64,000 bases of DNA from the NCBI RefSeq assembly GCF_002777255.1, contig NZ_CP017634.1, forward strand, positions 1,004,903 to 1,068,902. The letters are read 5' to 3'. The notes under the pieces are model-generated. The model was not told the origin of the DNA. It saw nothing but the letters and a program-made list of their open reading frames with translations, and made no database searches. Positions 1-9,443 of the stretch are shown here, piece by piece; the first letter of the stretch is position 1, and every line of letters starts with the position of its first letter. A program made the translations under genes and the position numbers. The stretch comes from Candidatus Formimonas warabiya (GTDB lineage: Bacteria > Bacillota > Dehalobacteriia > Dehalobacteriales > Dehalobacteriaceae).

Positions 1-1
1 A

Positions 2-3000
2 ACAGAGAGCTTCAACAGGATCTTAGCAGAGATGGCCCGAGGAGAAAAGCAAGGGATAGACATCACTAAACAGTTTGATGCAGCTTTCACGGAATTTGTT
101 GCTGCAGAAAAAGCGGTGGAGCAAGAAACAAATCGACTGAATCAAGTATTTGCACAAAATGGGGTTGCAGGGAAGCAGGCCCAGACGGCTCTAAAGCAAG
201 TCGATCAAGCGTTAGATGGTGTCGATAATCAAGCAAAGCAGGCTCATAGATCCACATCGGACTTTTTGCAGACTATAGGCCAGCTAGGGGCCTTGTATTC
301 TTTTAAGCGCGGGCTGGAAGAAGTCCTAATAACGGGTAGAGAGTTTGAACGTACTATCACACAAGCCCAAGTTATTGTCGGAGATTTTAGCGATACTTTA
401 GAAGAGTCTGCCATGTCAATGAAAGATAGTATTTTTCTACCGCGCCAAGTTGCAGAAGCATACCGGGAATTGGGAGCTGCGGGACTTGAAACTAATGAGG
501 TATTGATGTCCAGTCCGGACATAATGAATTTCGCAACCGCGGCCATGATCGACATGACCAGTTCGGCAGAAGCAACAATCGCTGCAGTAAAGGGGTTTAA
601 TCTTTCTTTTGAACAGTCTGAGGATGTTGTTGATGCCTTCTCGGTGGCCATGGACAAGACAACATTGGCAGGAGAAGATTTTGTCCGTGCCCTGGCTTCT
701 GTAGGTCCTGTGGCTGGCGGATTGGCGAAACAGTCCTTAGAAGATACTTTGAGCTTAGTGGCTGCATTAAAGGATATGGGGGCCTCTGCGGAAGACTCAT
801 CAACCTCGGTCCGTAGTATGCTTCTCCAATTAATAAATCCTACAAGAGAGGCACAGGAAACTCTGGAAGCTTTAAGTATTTCACTTTATGATTCAGCTGG
901 GAACATGAAATCTCTTCCGGATATCATCGCCCAATTTGAAGTTGCTCTGGCGGGCTACAATGAGAGATCAAGGCAGTTAATCATGACAACTGTAGCTGGA
1001 AGTGATGGAATTAGGGCATTAGCTGCAGGATTAAGTATGGGAAGCGATAGACTTAAAGAGCTATCCCGGGCAATGGCAGAAGGTCAAGGAAGAGCCGCTG
1101 AATATGCCAGCATCATGGGGGACACATTCGATGGAAGCGTTCGGAAAGCTGCGGCGAGTTGGGAACGCCTCAAGATCGCAATGTTTGAAAGTGCTTCTCC
1201 AAAGATAATGGATTTACTAAATGGAATTACTGCTCTGGTAGATGGCTTTAATTCCCTTGATGAATCAACGCAAAAAGTAATTGAATCCTTAGTCGGCAAC
1301 GGCGGTTTTATAGTAGCTTTAGGATTAGCAACGGCAATGCTCAGAACATTTCTCATAACTCTTGGGCTGGCAGCAGGACCAGCAGGAATAGCTGCATTGG
1401 TTACCACTGGGTTAATTGCTTTAACAGGGGTAATTATAGGAATTACAGGAGCTCAGCAATCAGCCAAGCAAGCCCAGGACGAGGCCAACAAATCCCTGGC
1501 CGAGTACCAAAAACTGATCGCCGGCACGGCCACCACCGAAGAAATTAAAAACCTTGACACGCGGATCGAGAAGCTAAAGGAGTTGACCCAGCGGTACGAT
1601 GAGTTGAAAAAGAAAATGTCTGAGCCAACAACAAAAATGGTTGAACCGACTGGTGAAGTAGAAATAGTTGCTTTTGGACGTGGCGGGGGAGTAGCACGTA
1701 CGGTAGCAGACGGGATGCGAGAGGTAAACGCCGAACTTGAAAAGCTGGGACTGACCTACGAAAAGGCCCAGGAGGTTATTGCCGCCTACAGTAGGGAGCA
1801 GGAAAAGGCGACCCTTCTCGACTACCAGTCAGCTGTGGCCACGGCGAACAGCACGATACAGAAAGCCCTAGATGCCAAGGCGACATCGTCACTTATGAAC
1901 GAATACCTGAGGCTCACGGCCAACGTCAAGTCCGATACAGACGTCGCGAAGCTGTCGATCCAGACTAAGGCGCGCCTTTCCACGGTTGTGGACCAGCTCT
2001 CCGGAAGTTACGGCTACCTGGTTAGCGCCATCGATGGACACGGGAAAGCAATGCTTCTTGACCGTGAGGGAGTCCAGCGACAGATTGACATCACCAGCGG
2101 ACTTGCCCAAGCAGAAATGGCTGAAGCCCGGACATCTATGGAGACCCAGCGACAGAAAACCCAGGTGGTGATCGAAGAAACAAAAACCCGCTTGAAAGTG
2201 TTACTCGAAGAACAGAACTCACTGTTTAAAGGCCAGCTTAATTATGGTGATGCATTCGTTACGGTACACCGCATGGAAGATATACAGGCTATTCCAGGTC
2301 TCCAGGAGCAGTTGAACCAGGCCCAGCAGGCCGCCCTGGCTTACGAAAAAGCCATCAGCGCATTGAATAACATGAAGCCTGTGAACCTTGGTGGCATTTC
2401 CGGCGCCGGCACAAAGACGTGGACGCCGCCAGAGACCGATAAAAAATCCAGCAGCGAGAACAAGGGCCTGGAAGAGGCGAAAGGGAAAATTGAATATATA
2501 ACCAGTATTCTTTCTCCATTCAAAGATGCCACTGAAGCGGCCGCAAATGCCGTGTCTATACTTGGAGCAAAGGAACAATATCTTTTTCAGGTCATGGAGA
2601 GCGGGCAGGGCACCCTGCTGAAAGCGGCTGAGCTGAATAAAATTCGCATCGACCAGGTTGGCCAGTTGGGGGCCCAGCAGCAGGCACTACATAAAGAAAA
2701 TAATGAGTATGAATATCAACTTCAAAAATTACGGGAATTGGAGCAGGCATACAAGGCTGCCAACAACCCTGAAGCTGCCAAGGAAGTCAGGTCCGAAATA
2801 GATAACATCACCCGTAGCATCGCCCAGAACTCCCAGGCATGGTGGCAGTTAGAGCAGACGCAATTCCAGATCAACCAGAAGATCGCACAGGAGCAGGAGA
2901 AGAAATACAATGATGCCTATCAGCAGGCAATGGATCTGATGCGTCACGAAATAAATATGGCCAGTATGAGCGCTGATCAACAGATTGCCTATCTTGAAAA

Positions 3001-4357
3001 GGTCCGGGAGCGGCATGAATGGACTGAACAGCAAAAATGGCAGCTGGAGGAACAACTTTATAATCTCCGTAGGCAGCAGCTGAGCAAATACCTGGAGAAA
3101 CTGGATGAGGCTTATCAGGATCAGGTTGATGATATTAACAAAAAAGTAGAAAAGAAGATTGAGAAGCTCCAAGATCAGATCGATTCTCTCGATGAGGAGG
3201 ACACCTCCTCCGACCGGGAGGAAACCGAACGCCAGCATAACCAAAAGATCGCCGACCTCCAGGAAGAGTATAACTACCATGATTTGCGCACCGGGAAAGA
3301 GCATGAAGAAAAGAAAAACGAGATCCTGGAGCAGATCGCGGAAGAGAACCACCAATGGGAACTGCAGCAGCAGAAGTGGGAGAGGGAAGATCAAAAGAAG
3401 CACCTGCAGGAGCAGATCGACCAGACTCGGGAATGGGGCGAAGAGGAAAAAGAAGAGCTTCAGGAGCACTACGACGAAGCCCAGAAGATTGCGGAGGAGA
3501 GTATTCTGGATACCATTGCCGCCTTGGCTGCAACGAATCCAGAGTGGCAAAAAACTGGTGAGGACCTCATTGATGCTCTCATAGAGGGCCTAGAAACTGG
3601 AGATTACAGCGGAATTAGGCGGGATCTGGAGAGGATCAAGGAAGAGTTTGAAGAGACCTTTCCAGGCGTTGACCCGGATGTTCCTGATAATGAAGATGAG
3701 GATGAAGACGAAGACGAGGGAAGCAGCGGAGGCGGCAAAAAGAAGCTTATCGCAACCATAACCCCTGATAAATATGAAATAATCAATAATCAGGCAGCCA
3801 TGGCCGCAAGGGCATTGGGCGACATCCTTAATAAGAAAGTTGAATGGAAGAATGGCCAGGTCGTCATCGGGGGGGAAGAAGTGGATACGCTGAAAAATGT
3901 CAACGGGACCGCCTATGTGTCCATTAGGGAGGCTGCTGAGGCATTGGGCTACACTGTTGACTGGAATAAGTCGGATGGCGTGAAGATTTACAAGGCGGCT
4001 CTTGGGGGGATCTTTACTCAACCATCATTGGCCATGATCCGGGAAGCCGGCGAGGATGAAGCGGTGCTGCCCCTGAAAATGCTGCAGCCCATGATCGATG
4101 AAGCTATGCAGAAGGCCATGGCTGTTGATCTGTACGAAGCTATCCGGAGAGAAGTACTCCCTAAATTAATCATATCCGGATTCGGAACCGGGGGAGCTGG
4201 GGCGGGGGGCGTCATATATCAGAACAATTACAACGCCCCGTTGTATGGCACAGATAAAACCTATATCAACGACGAGACTGATGCCAGGCTGGTCGCCCGG
4301 GAGATTTACGGGCTGCAGCAGTCAGCACTCCGGGTGAGGGGAGCAAAGGGGAAATAA
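2..4357 (+). CDS. Phage tail tape measure protein (5'-partial)
   Basis: Sets tail length and is packed inside the tail tube of siphophages; it helps DNA passage into the host. The frame is open to the left window edge and the first ATG (32) has no ribosome binding site, so the true start lies upstream. Counting from that ATG: a TP901-type tape measure domain at about residues 90-360, a hydrophobic stretch at about 425-475 (membrane-passing segment typical of the family), long Gln/Glu/Lys-rich coiled coil at about 740-1180, an acidic Glu/Asp run near 1220, then a copper-amine-oxidase-N-like stalk domain at about 1238-1320 (ends in VDWNKSDGVKIYK), and a C-terminal tail. The stalk domain is unusual in a tape measure protein. 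Followed 14 nt later by the distal tail gene, the normal order. Confidence 0.9.
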   Translation, partial: TESFNRILAEMARGEKQGIDITKQFDAAFTEFVAAEKAVEQETNRLNQVFAQNGVAGKQAQTALKQVDQALDGVDNQAKQAHRSTSDFLQTIGQLGALYSFKRGLEEVLITGREFERTITQAQVIVGDFSDTLEESAMSMKDSIFLPRQVAEAYRELGAAGLETNEVLMSSPDIMNFATAAMIDMTSSAEATIAAVKGFNLSFEQSEDVVDAFSVAMDKTTLAGEDFVRALASVGPVAGGLAKQSLEDTLSLVAALKDMGASAEDSSTSVRSMLLQLINPTREAQETLEALSISLYDSAGNMKSLPDIIAQFEVALAGYNERSRQLIMTTVAGSDGIRALAAGLSMGSDRLKELSRAMAEGQGRAAEYASIMGDTFDGSVRKAAASWERLKIAMFESASPKIMDLLNGITALVDGFNSLDESTQKVIESLVGNGGFIVALGLATAMLRTFLITLGLAAGPAGIAALVTTGLIALTGVIIGITGAQQSAKQAQDEANKSLAEYQKLIAGTATTEEIKNLDTRIEKLKELTQRYDELKKKMSEPTTKMVEPTGEVEIVAFGRGGGVARTVADGMREVNAELEKLGLTYEKAQEVIAAYSREQEKATLLDYQSAVATANSTIQKALDAKATSSLMNEYLRLTANVKSDTDVAKLSIQTKARLSTVVDQLSGSYGYLVSAIDGHGKAMLLDREGVQRQIDITSGLAQAEMAEARTSMETQRQKTQVVIEETKTRLKVLLEEQNSLFKGQLNYGDAFVTVHRMEDIQAIPGLQEQLNQAQQAALAYEKAISALNNMKPVNLGGISGAGTKTWTPPETDKKSSSENKGLEEAKGKIEYITSILSPFKDATEAAANAVSILGAKEQYLFQVMESGQGTLLKAAELNKIRIDQVGQLGAQQQALHKENNEYEYQLQKLRELEQAYKAANNPEAAKEVRSEIDNITRSIAQNSQAWWQLEQTQFQINQKIAQEQEKKYNDAYQQAMDLMRHEINMASMSADQQIAYLEKVRERHEWTEQQKWQLEEQLYNLRRQQLSKYLEKLDEAYQDQVDDINKKVEKKIEKLQDQIDSLDEEDTSSDREETERQHNQKIADLQEEYNYHDLRTGKEHEEKKNEILEQIAEENHQWELQQQKWEREDQKKHLQEQIDQTREWGEEEKEELQEHYDEAQKIAEESILDTIAALAATNPEWQKTGEDLIDALIEGLETGDYSGIRRDLERIKEEFEETFPGVDPDVPDNEDEDEDEDEGSSGGGKKKLIATITPDKYEIINNQAAMAARALGDILNKKVEWKNGQVVIGGEEVDTLKNVNGTAYVSIREAAEALGYTVDWNKSDGVKIYKAALGGIFTQPSLAMIREAGEDEAVLPLKMLQPMIDEAMQKAMAVDLYEAIRREVLPKLIISGFGTGGAGAGGVIYQNNYNAPLYGTDKTYINDETDARLVAREIYGLQQSALRVRGAKGK

Positions 4358-4371
4358 AGGGGGGATGATCC

Positions 4372-5181
4372 TTGGCAGAAGGTTTCACTTTTAACGGGAT
4401 ACACAGCAGCACATTCGGGCTATCCGTCCTAAGCAAAGAGGATCCTGTACTGCCTCCCATTAAAGACTACAAAGAAGAAATCCCAGGTATGGACGGTGCC
4501 TGGGATTTTGGCTGTGATTATGGGCCTCGGCCGCTTGCGTATGTAATTGCATTTAAAAAGGATTCCAGGCCGGATATAAGGTCCGCTATCCGGCAGATTG
4601 CCGCATGGCTAAACCCGAAGGCGGGATCTAAGCCCTTAATCGACGATGAGGAGCCCGATAAGTACTACATGGCCCGGGTGACGGGGAACATTCCCCTGGA
4701 ACACTTGATGAACACGTACCGGGAGGTAACGGTCAACTTTATCGCATACGATCCCATGGCCATGAATGATTGGATTACCTGGGATCAGATCGTTGACTCC
4801 GGTGCCTTCGTGATTAATAACCCGGGTACCTATGAAATGGCGCCAGTGATCACTATCACGGCTCTGGACGGCGGGATGCCAGGGGATGTAAATTTAACCG
4901 GGGGATACGATCCGGCCGAGGCGGTGGTGGATACGATCACAGACCCGGTTATCACCCTAGGAGGTAAAACAATCCAGTATGCCGGAGTGATTGCCTTAAA
5001 CAAATCTCTGATCATTGACTGTTTTAAGAAGCAGGCTTCTTATGACGGGTTAAACGCTGCCACGGCTATCTCGGGAAGCTTCCCGGTCCTTCGGCCGGGC
5101 AACAACATATTAACTGTGACCGACTCTACCAGCACCAACGGGGCAAGGGTAAGGGTTCAATATCGTGGGAGGTGGTTATAA
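4372..5181 (+). CDS. Distal tail protein (Dit), phage tail family
   Basis: 269 aa protein placed directly after the tape measure gene, where siphophages of Gram-positive hosts encode the hub protein joining tail tube and tip. TTG start at 4372 behind an AAGGGGGG ribosome binding site. The N-terminal sequence (FTFNGIHSSTFGLSVLS) and the pattern of a compact N-terminal half followed by a beta-rich C-terminal half fit the SPP1 gp19.1/Dit (sipho_tail) family. The stop codon overlaps the next ATG (TAATG), so translation is probably coupled. Assignment rests on motif, size and position. Confidence 0.8.
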   Translation: MAEGFTFNGIHSSTFGLSVLSKEDPVLPPIKDYKEEIPGMDGAWDFGCDYGPRPLAYVIAFKKDSRPDIRSAIRQIAAWLNPKAGSKPLIDDEEPDKYYMARVTGNIPLEHLMNTYREVTVNFIAYDPMAMNDWITWDQIVDSGAFVINNPGTYEMAPVITITALDGGMPGDVNLTGGYDPAEAVVDTITDPVITLGGKTIQYAGVIALNKSLIIDCFKKQASYDGLNAATAISGSFPVLRPGNNILTVTDSTSTNGARVRVQYRGRWL

Positions 5182-6071
5182 TGACTCAGTATGCTCAACC
5201 TTTAAATCAGGATCAAAACACCAAATTAACGAGCTCTTTCTGGGATGCAAATGTGACCAAGTGGGTCCAGGCTACCCAGGGATATGCCTTAAACACGGGG
5301 GGAATTCTGGTCCCTCTGAAAAGTGATGACTCGGGCAATCTGAAAAATGATGTCATTGACCGGGCGGCGAGACTACTTGGAAAAATCACATCAGATGACG
5401 GCGCCATTGCCACACTGGGAGCATTGGCGAACGCGGCAGTAACGGATCCGACTGCAAGCGGCAGCGTTGTGGCCCTGCTGAAAGGAGCCCTGACAGACTT
5501 GGGACAGATTTCCGATGCAGTGGTGACGGCCGGGGCCACCGGGTCCCTGAGTGCAAAGATTCGAAGGTTATCCACGGATCTCAATGACCTGCTCACACGA
5601 ATCGGCGAGGTGCAGGCTAGCCCCACGGCAAATACTGCCTTGGACAGGCTAAAAACATTGGCCACAGTATTGGGAACAGTGGCCGATGCCGCTGTCACTG
5701 ATCCGGCAGCTTCCGGAAGTCAGACCGCACTTTTAAAGGGAATAATCAAGCAGTTTCAGGGGGCAGGCAGCGGAGCTGCACCCGTAAAGCCGGTAGGTAA
5801 TGATAGCCTCCTTCAGGGCAACCTCATCCTGACCGGGGCCGCCCAGCAGCTTAATGCCGCCAGTGTACCAAGCAAGATCGTAACACCCCAGGCTCATCCG
5901 GAGAATAAAGGATATGTCTACGTTGGGAAATCGGATATTAACCCTAACACACCAGTGTATATGTTTGTTCTTTCCCCTGGCAGCAGTATTACCGTTACCT
6001 GCTCAAACCTTAATTTGCTTTGGGTTTGGGGAACGGCCGGAGAAAAGCTATCCTACGGGGGTGAAGTCTAA
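5181..6071 (+). CDS. Putative phage tail protein, internally repeated
   Basis: 296 aa. ATG at 5181 sits in a TAATG stop-start overlap with the Dit gene and has GGGAGG 8 nt upstream; the GTG at 5172 is less likely. The middle is Ala/Leu-rich with two copies of an AVTDPxASGSxxALLKG segment (about residues 90-108 and 175-195), each following a TLxxLANAA/TVADAA helix. The last 90 residues are beta-rich and end in ITVTCSNLNLLWVWGTAGEKLSYGGEV. I do not recognise a named family; by position it is a structural component of the tail tip or fibre, or a virion decoration protein. Confidence 0.6.
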   Translation: MTQYAQPLNQDQNTKLTSSFWDANVTKWVQATQGYALNTGGILVPLKSDDSGNLKNDVIDRAARLLGKITSDDGAIATLGALANAAVTDPTASGSVVALLKGALTDLGQISDAVVTAGATGSLSAKIRRLSTDLNDLLTRIGEVQASPTANTALDRLKTLATVLGTVADAAVTDPAASGSQTALLKGIIKQFQGAGSGAAPVKPVGNDSLLQGNLILTGAAQQLNAASVPSKIVTPQAHPENKGYVYVGKSDINPNTPVYMFVLSPGSSITVTCSNLNLLWVWGTAGEKLSYGGEV

Positions 6072-8452
6072 TGGTCAGCAGACTCGATTATGTCCCGATC
6101 CCGGACCTCTCGGCCCAACAAGCTTTCTTCGCCCGGAATGTCTTAAACCCCCGAGAACGCAACAAAGTTATGGCCTCCGTTGCTGGGGCAGTGGGAAATG
6201 TAATCCCCATTCCCACGGATGCCATGAGAGATTATATGCAAATGCTCATCAAAGGACAAACATTAAAGCCTGAAACTCCGTATACACCAAGTACGTGGGT
6301 AGAATGGTCAAAATCTTCAGGAGTAGTAGCAGATTTAACCGGACTAACCATTCCTGCTGATTTAAGTGTAGATAAAGAAATAGTATTAGGAGTTCATATG
6401 AAACCTAATACAAAGTATGGTTTATTGTATGTATTGGTGTCAAATAGCTTGGCGAGTTGCTCGTCTAGGCTTTATAGTCTTACAGATTCTGCAGTATATT
6501 TAATAGATTCTGCTTCACCTTTAGGAAATAGAAAAAATACTTTCACAACAAGCGCTTCTTTGTCTTCTAATGGCAATTTTAGATGGCGCGTAAATTCTGG
6601 AGGATCTGGAGAAATAAAAATAAAAGATATACGTGTTTTTGAGCTTCCTAGTGGTAGCGAAATTGAAACTGATTTTACAAATTTAACTGCAGATCAACTT
6701 GCAATAAAGTACCCATTTATAACGGGAGATATATGTAGTGTTCAGGCATTAATGGCTCGAGGTATTGGAAAGAATTTAACGAAAAACGATGTGTCTTCTT
6801 TTGTTGCTCCTGATCAGAGTTCATATTCACATAATGTAACATTCAATCCAAATGGAACCATCACACTTAACCCGACTGGATCAGTAGGCACTTATGCGCA
6901 TTTAGTTCAAAGAATTAATGGATCAGATAACAAATTGATTAGACAAAATTCACTCAGAGTTTTTCCAAGTACATCATATAAATTATGTCTTTATTTCGAT
7001 TCGGCCGATAATGGTAAAGTAATATCAACATTAATATTGAGACAATCAGATGATTTTACAAGTACTGTAGGCACAGCAACGGCTGGTACCGAAATTAGCA
7101 AAACTGTTACTGATGGTAAAATAGTATATAACATGACAACTCCTATTGACGTAAAAAAATATATTGGTCTCCAACCAAGATGTAATGCTTCTCTAACATT
7201 AACTCATATTGCTTTGTTTCGAAGTGATGTAATAGATACTACTTTTGAAGCTCATGCAGAAACTTTTGCAATTAGTCCAATAATTTTACGTCGTATTGGG
7301 ACTGTGGCAGATATTTTTGATCCTGTTACAGGTGTTCTCTCAAAAAGAATTGGGGATCCTGCAAATTTACCTGGAAATTTAAACTGGGCACATCACAATA
7401 ACTATTCAGGATATAAAGCTGCAAGCGTAGCTAATTTTATAACTAGTCTTGGCGGGATACCTAATGCCTATTCAGCAGCAAAAGCCGGAGAAGTATATAG
7501 ATATGATAATTATCTTGCTAATTGGGGCGCAGCATCTGATGGGGCTTATAATTTTAACTTTGTTAATGGAACTTTTTACTTAACAGTTCCAAATAGTGAA
7601 ACGGGATTTTCTGAAGATATGGTCCCTATATCAAATGAATGGAAAGCTTATTTTTATGGTTGGCGTATGTGCAACCCAGATGGTTCCGTTCCTTGGGATG
7701 GCATTCAAACAAAATCATGGAAAAAAATTACTGATGGTACAGGAATAACTAGTGTATTACCAACTGCATCATATACTGGATATCTTCCTTATCGTGTATT
7801 TTGTCAACTTGTTAACCCAATTATCACTCATTTTCAGCCTCAGCCTCTTTTTGCGCAGCTTTATGGAGTTTTAATTATAGAACCAGTTATTCGGGATTGT
7901 AAGAAACCGGTCGCAGGAACCGGCAAGATCACCGTCACTGACGCCTCCGCGCCGATAGATAGCATTAGGAAGGTTGAGCGGGTGGATATGCTTGGTGGTC
8001 TTGTCCGATATGTGGATGTGACCAGCAGTTGCACGATCACGGACTCAGGGACGACTCTTACGATCACCGGCTTCGACCCGACCAAACAGTATGTGTATGA
8101 ATGCGGCATCACGTCCTGGTACTCGTGCCTCCCGACGATCGACTATCAATATCCCCAAGCCGACTATGTTAAGTTTGATACGGCATCCCATGACTACCAG
8201 GCGGCAGCCGCAGACTGGACGCTATCGGATGCAGAACAGAAATGCTTACTGCTTACATTAACCAATGCGGGGGCGGCAGTAAATATCATTGCAAAAGATT
8301 TAGAGGGCTGGCCTCACGCAGTGAGAAATCTATCAGGGCAAGCGGCTACGATCAAAAAGAGTGGTGGAACTGGTGTAGTAATAGCAGCAGGTAAAACAGC
8401 ATGGGTTATTCATAACGGAACTGACTATGTAAGATTAACGGCGGATGCCTAA
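6071..8452 (+). CDS. Putative receptor-binding / tail fibre protein (mosaic)
   Basis: 793 aa; ATG overlaps the upstream stop (TAATG). The first about 65 residues (SRLDYVPIPDLSAQQAFFARNVLNPRERNK) have the same base composition as the neighbouring tail genes and probably anchor the protein to the tip. From about 6270 to 7880 the DNA becomes strongly AT-rich and the protein becomes Ser/Thr/Asn-rich with jelly-roll-like beta strands (for example FNPNGTITLNPTGSVGTYAHLVQR), then returns to GC-richer DNA for the C-terminal 190 residues, which end in a small beta domain. This is the layout of an exchangeable host-recognition module. Receptor binding is inferred from position, size and mosaicism; no enzymatic motif was seen. 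Confidence 0.65.
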   Translation: MVSRLDYVPIPDLSAQQAFFARNVLNPRERNKVMASVAGAVGNVIPIPTDAMRDYMQMLIKGQTLKPETPYTPSTWVEWSKSSGVVADLTGLTIPADLSVDKEIVLGVHMKPNTKYGLLYVLVSNSLASCSSRLYSLTDSAVYLIDSASPLGNRKNTFTTSASLSSNGNFRWRVNSGGSGEIKIKDIRVFELPSGSEIETDFTNLTADQLAIKYPFITGDICSVQALMARGIGKNLTKNDVSSFVAPDQSSYSHNVTFNPNGTITLNPTGSVGTYAHLVQRINGSDNKLIRQNSLRVFPSTSYKLCLYFDSADNGKVISTLILRQSDDFTSTVGTATAGTEISKTVTDGKIVYNMTTPIDVKKYIGLQPRCNASLTLTHIALFRSDVIDTTFEAHAETFAISPIILRRIGTVADIFDPVTGVLSKRIGDPANLPGNLNWAHHNNYSGYKAASVANFITSLGGIPNAYSAAKAGEVYRYDNYLANWGAASDGAYNFNFVNGTFYLTVPNSETGFSEDMVPISNEWKAYFYGWRMCNPDGSVPWDGIQTKSWKKITDGTGITSVLPTASYTGYLPYRVFCQLVNPIITHFQPQPLFAQLYGVLIIEPVIRDCKKPVAGTGKITVTDASAPIDSIRKVERVDMLGGLVRYVDVTSSCTITDSGTTLTITGFDPTKQYVYECGITSWYSCLPTIDYQYPQADYVKFDTASHDYQAAAADWTLSDAEQKCLLLTLTNAGAAVNIIAKDLEGWPHAVRNLSGQAATIKKSGGTGVVIAAGKTAWVIHNGTDYVRLTADA

Positions 8453-8470
8453 AGAAAAGGAGAGGATATT

Positions 8471-8713
8471 ATGCAAATTAAACTTAAGGTAGCAAAGATC
8501 ACTTATAACGAGGACGGCACAGTAACAACAAAACTTACCACGGAGCTGGCCGGGGCAGTCGAAGGAGCAACTCCTTCAGGTGCTCTTTTTATCACAGTGC
8601 CCTCCCAAGCGGACCAACCAGAGAGTTTGACTTATGGAGCTGAACTGAACAGTGACCTAGCCCCATTCGTGGACCTCACGCCTCCAGAGCCGCCGGAGGC
8701 ACCGGGAGAATGA
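8471..8713 (+). CDS. Small phage protein, unknown
   Basis: 80 aa, ATG 18 nt after the fibre gene with AAAGGAGAGG upstream. Starts MQIKLKVAKITYNEDGTVTT and ends in a Pro/Glu-rich tail. Beta-rich, acidic, no transmembrane segment. Its tight placement after the fibre gene suggests a minor virion or fibre-assembly protein; no family recognised. Confidence 0.6.
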   Translation: MQIKLKVAKITYNEDGTVTTKLTTELAGAVEGATPSGALFITVPSQADQPESLTYGAELNSDLAPFVDLTPPEPPEAPGE

Positions 8714-8824
8714 TCTCCCAGCAACGAATCGTATTTAACAAAGGACTGATCTATAACATAAGCTTTAGACCTAAAGATATTTCCCATGACTCCGATATAT
8801 TTATTTGAGGGGGGTGGCAGATAC

Positions 8825-9391
8825 ATGAAAAAAGTGGTATCAATGAATGAGCTAATATGGGGTACATTATTTTCAACAGTAATCGTGATGGAAATAATTG
8901 TCTTATTCATTGAAACTACTTTAAATACATTTTATTTGTTCTTAATAATGGCTAGTATTATTTTATTAGAGTGGTTGATAATTTTTTTGATTCTTAAGTA
9001 TGTTTTAGGTAAAGGATTACCATTAGATTCTATTCTTAGTCCATTCGGATTTATTGAACCACATGTAGGAAGAAAATGTCGTAAAAATATTTTTTATTTC
9101 GAAAAGGTTTGTCTTGAGATTACTATTATTGCTATTCAGAAAAAGAAAGATATCCTTATTGATTCATGGTTAATATCAAAGCGAAATCTAGAGAAATATT
9201 TTGGAAAATCGGTAGAATATTTTGGACCTACTTGCATCCAAAAATTTGTAAATTGGATTAATAGGGTAACCTTTCAGCGAAAAAATAGGAAGAAATGTAT
9301 CCGATGTGTTATTCACACTAATGCGCTTACAAGTGAACAAATAGGGGTAATTGATGCAAAACTTAAAGAATTAGAAGAGAGAAATAATTAA
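8825..9391 (+). CDS. Two-TM protein, probable moron gene
   Basis: 188 aa. The ATG at 8825 has a GGGGGGTGG ribosome binding site; the earlier in-frame ATG (8786) has none. Two adjacent hydrophobic segments at about residues 8-29 and 33-60 are followed by a basic, Lys/Arg-rich cytoplasmic domain ending in a short coiled coil (LKELEERNN). The gene is far more AT-rich than the tail genes on both sides and has its own terminator just downstream, the usual signs of a moron inserted in a late operon. A superinfection-exclusion role would fit but is only inference. Confidence 0.6.
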   Translation: MKKVVSMNELIWGTLFSTVIVMEIIVLFIETTLNTFYLFLIMASIILLEWLIIFLILKYVLGKGLPLDSILSPFGFIEPHVGRKCRKNIFYFEKVCLEITIIAIQKKKDILIDSWLISKRNLEKYFGKSVEYFGPTCIQKFVNWINRVTFQRKNRKKCIRCVIHTNALTSEQIGVIDAKLKELEERNN

Positions 9392-9401
9392 CAGTACAGA
9401 C

Positions 9402-9430
9402 AATAGAGCCGAAAGGCTCTATTTTGTTTG
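9402..9430 (+). terminator. Hairpin terminator after the two-TM gene
   Basis: Perfect 9-bp stem AATAGAGCC / GGCTCTATT with GAAA loop, followed by TTTTG. It separates the AT-rich two-TM gene from the tail-tip gene that starts at 9444. Confidence 0.65.
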
Positions 9431-9443
9431 GAGGTGATGCCTA

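Noticed and set aside
2849..3550. Long minus-strand frames opposite the tape measure coiled coil (233 and 132 codons)
   Set aside because: Low-complexity Leu/Phe or Arg/Pro-rich shadows of the Glu/Lys/Gln coiled coil; no ribosome binding site and no family.
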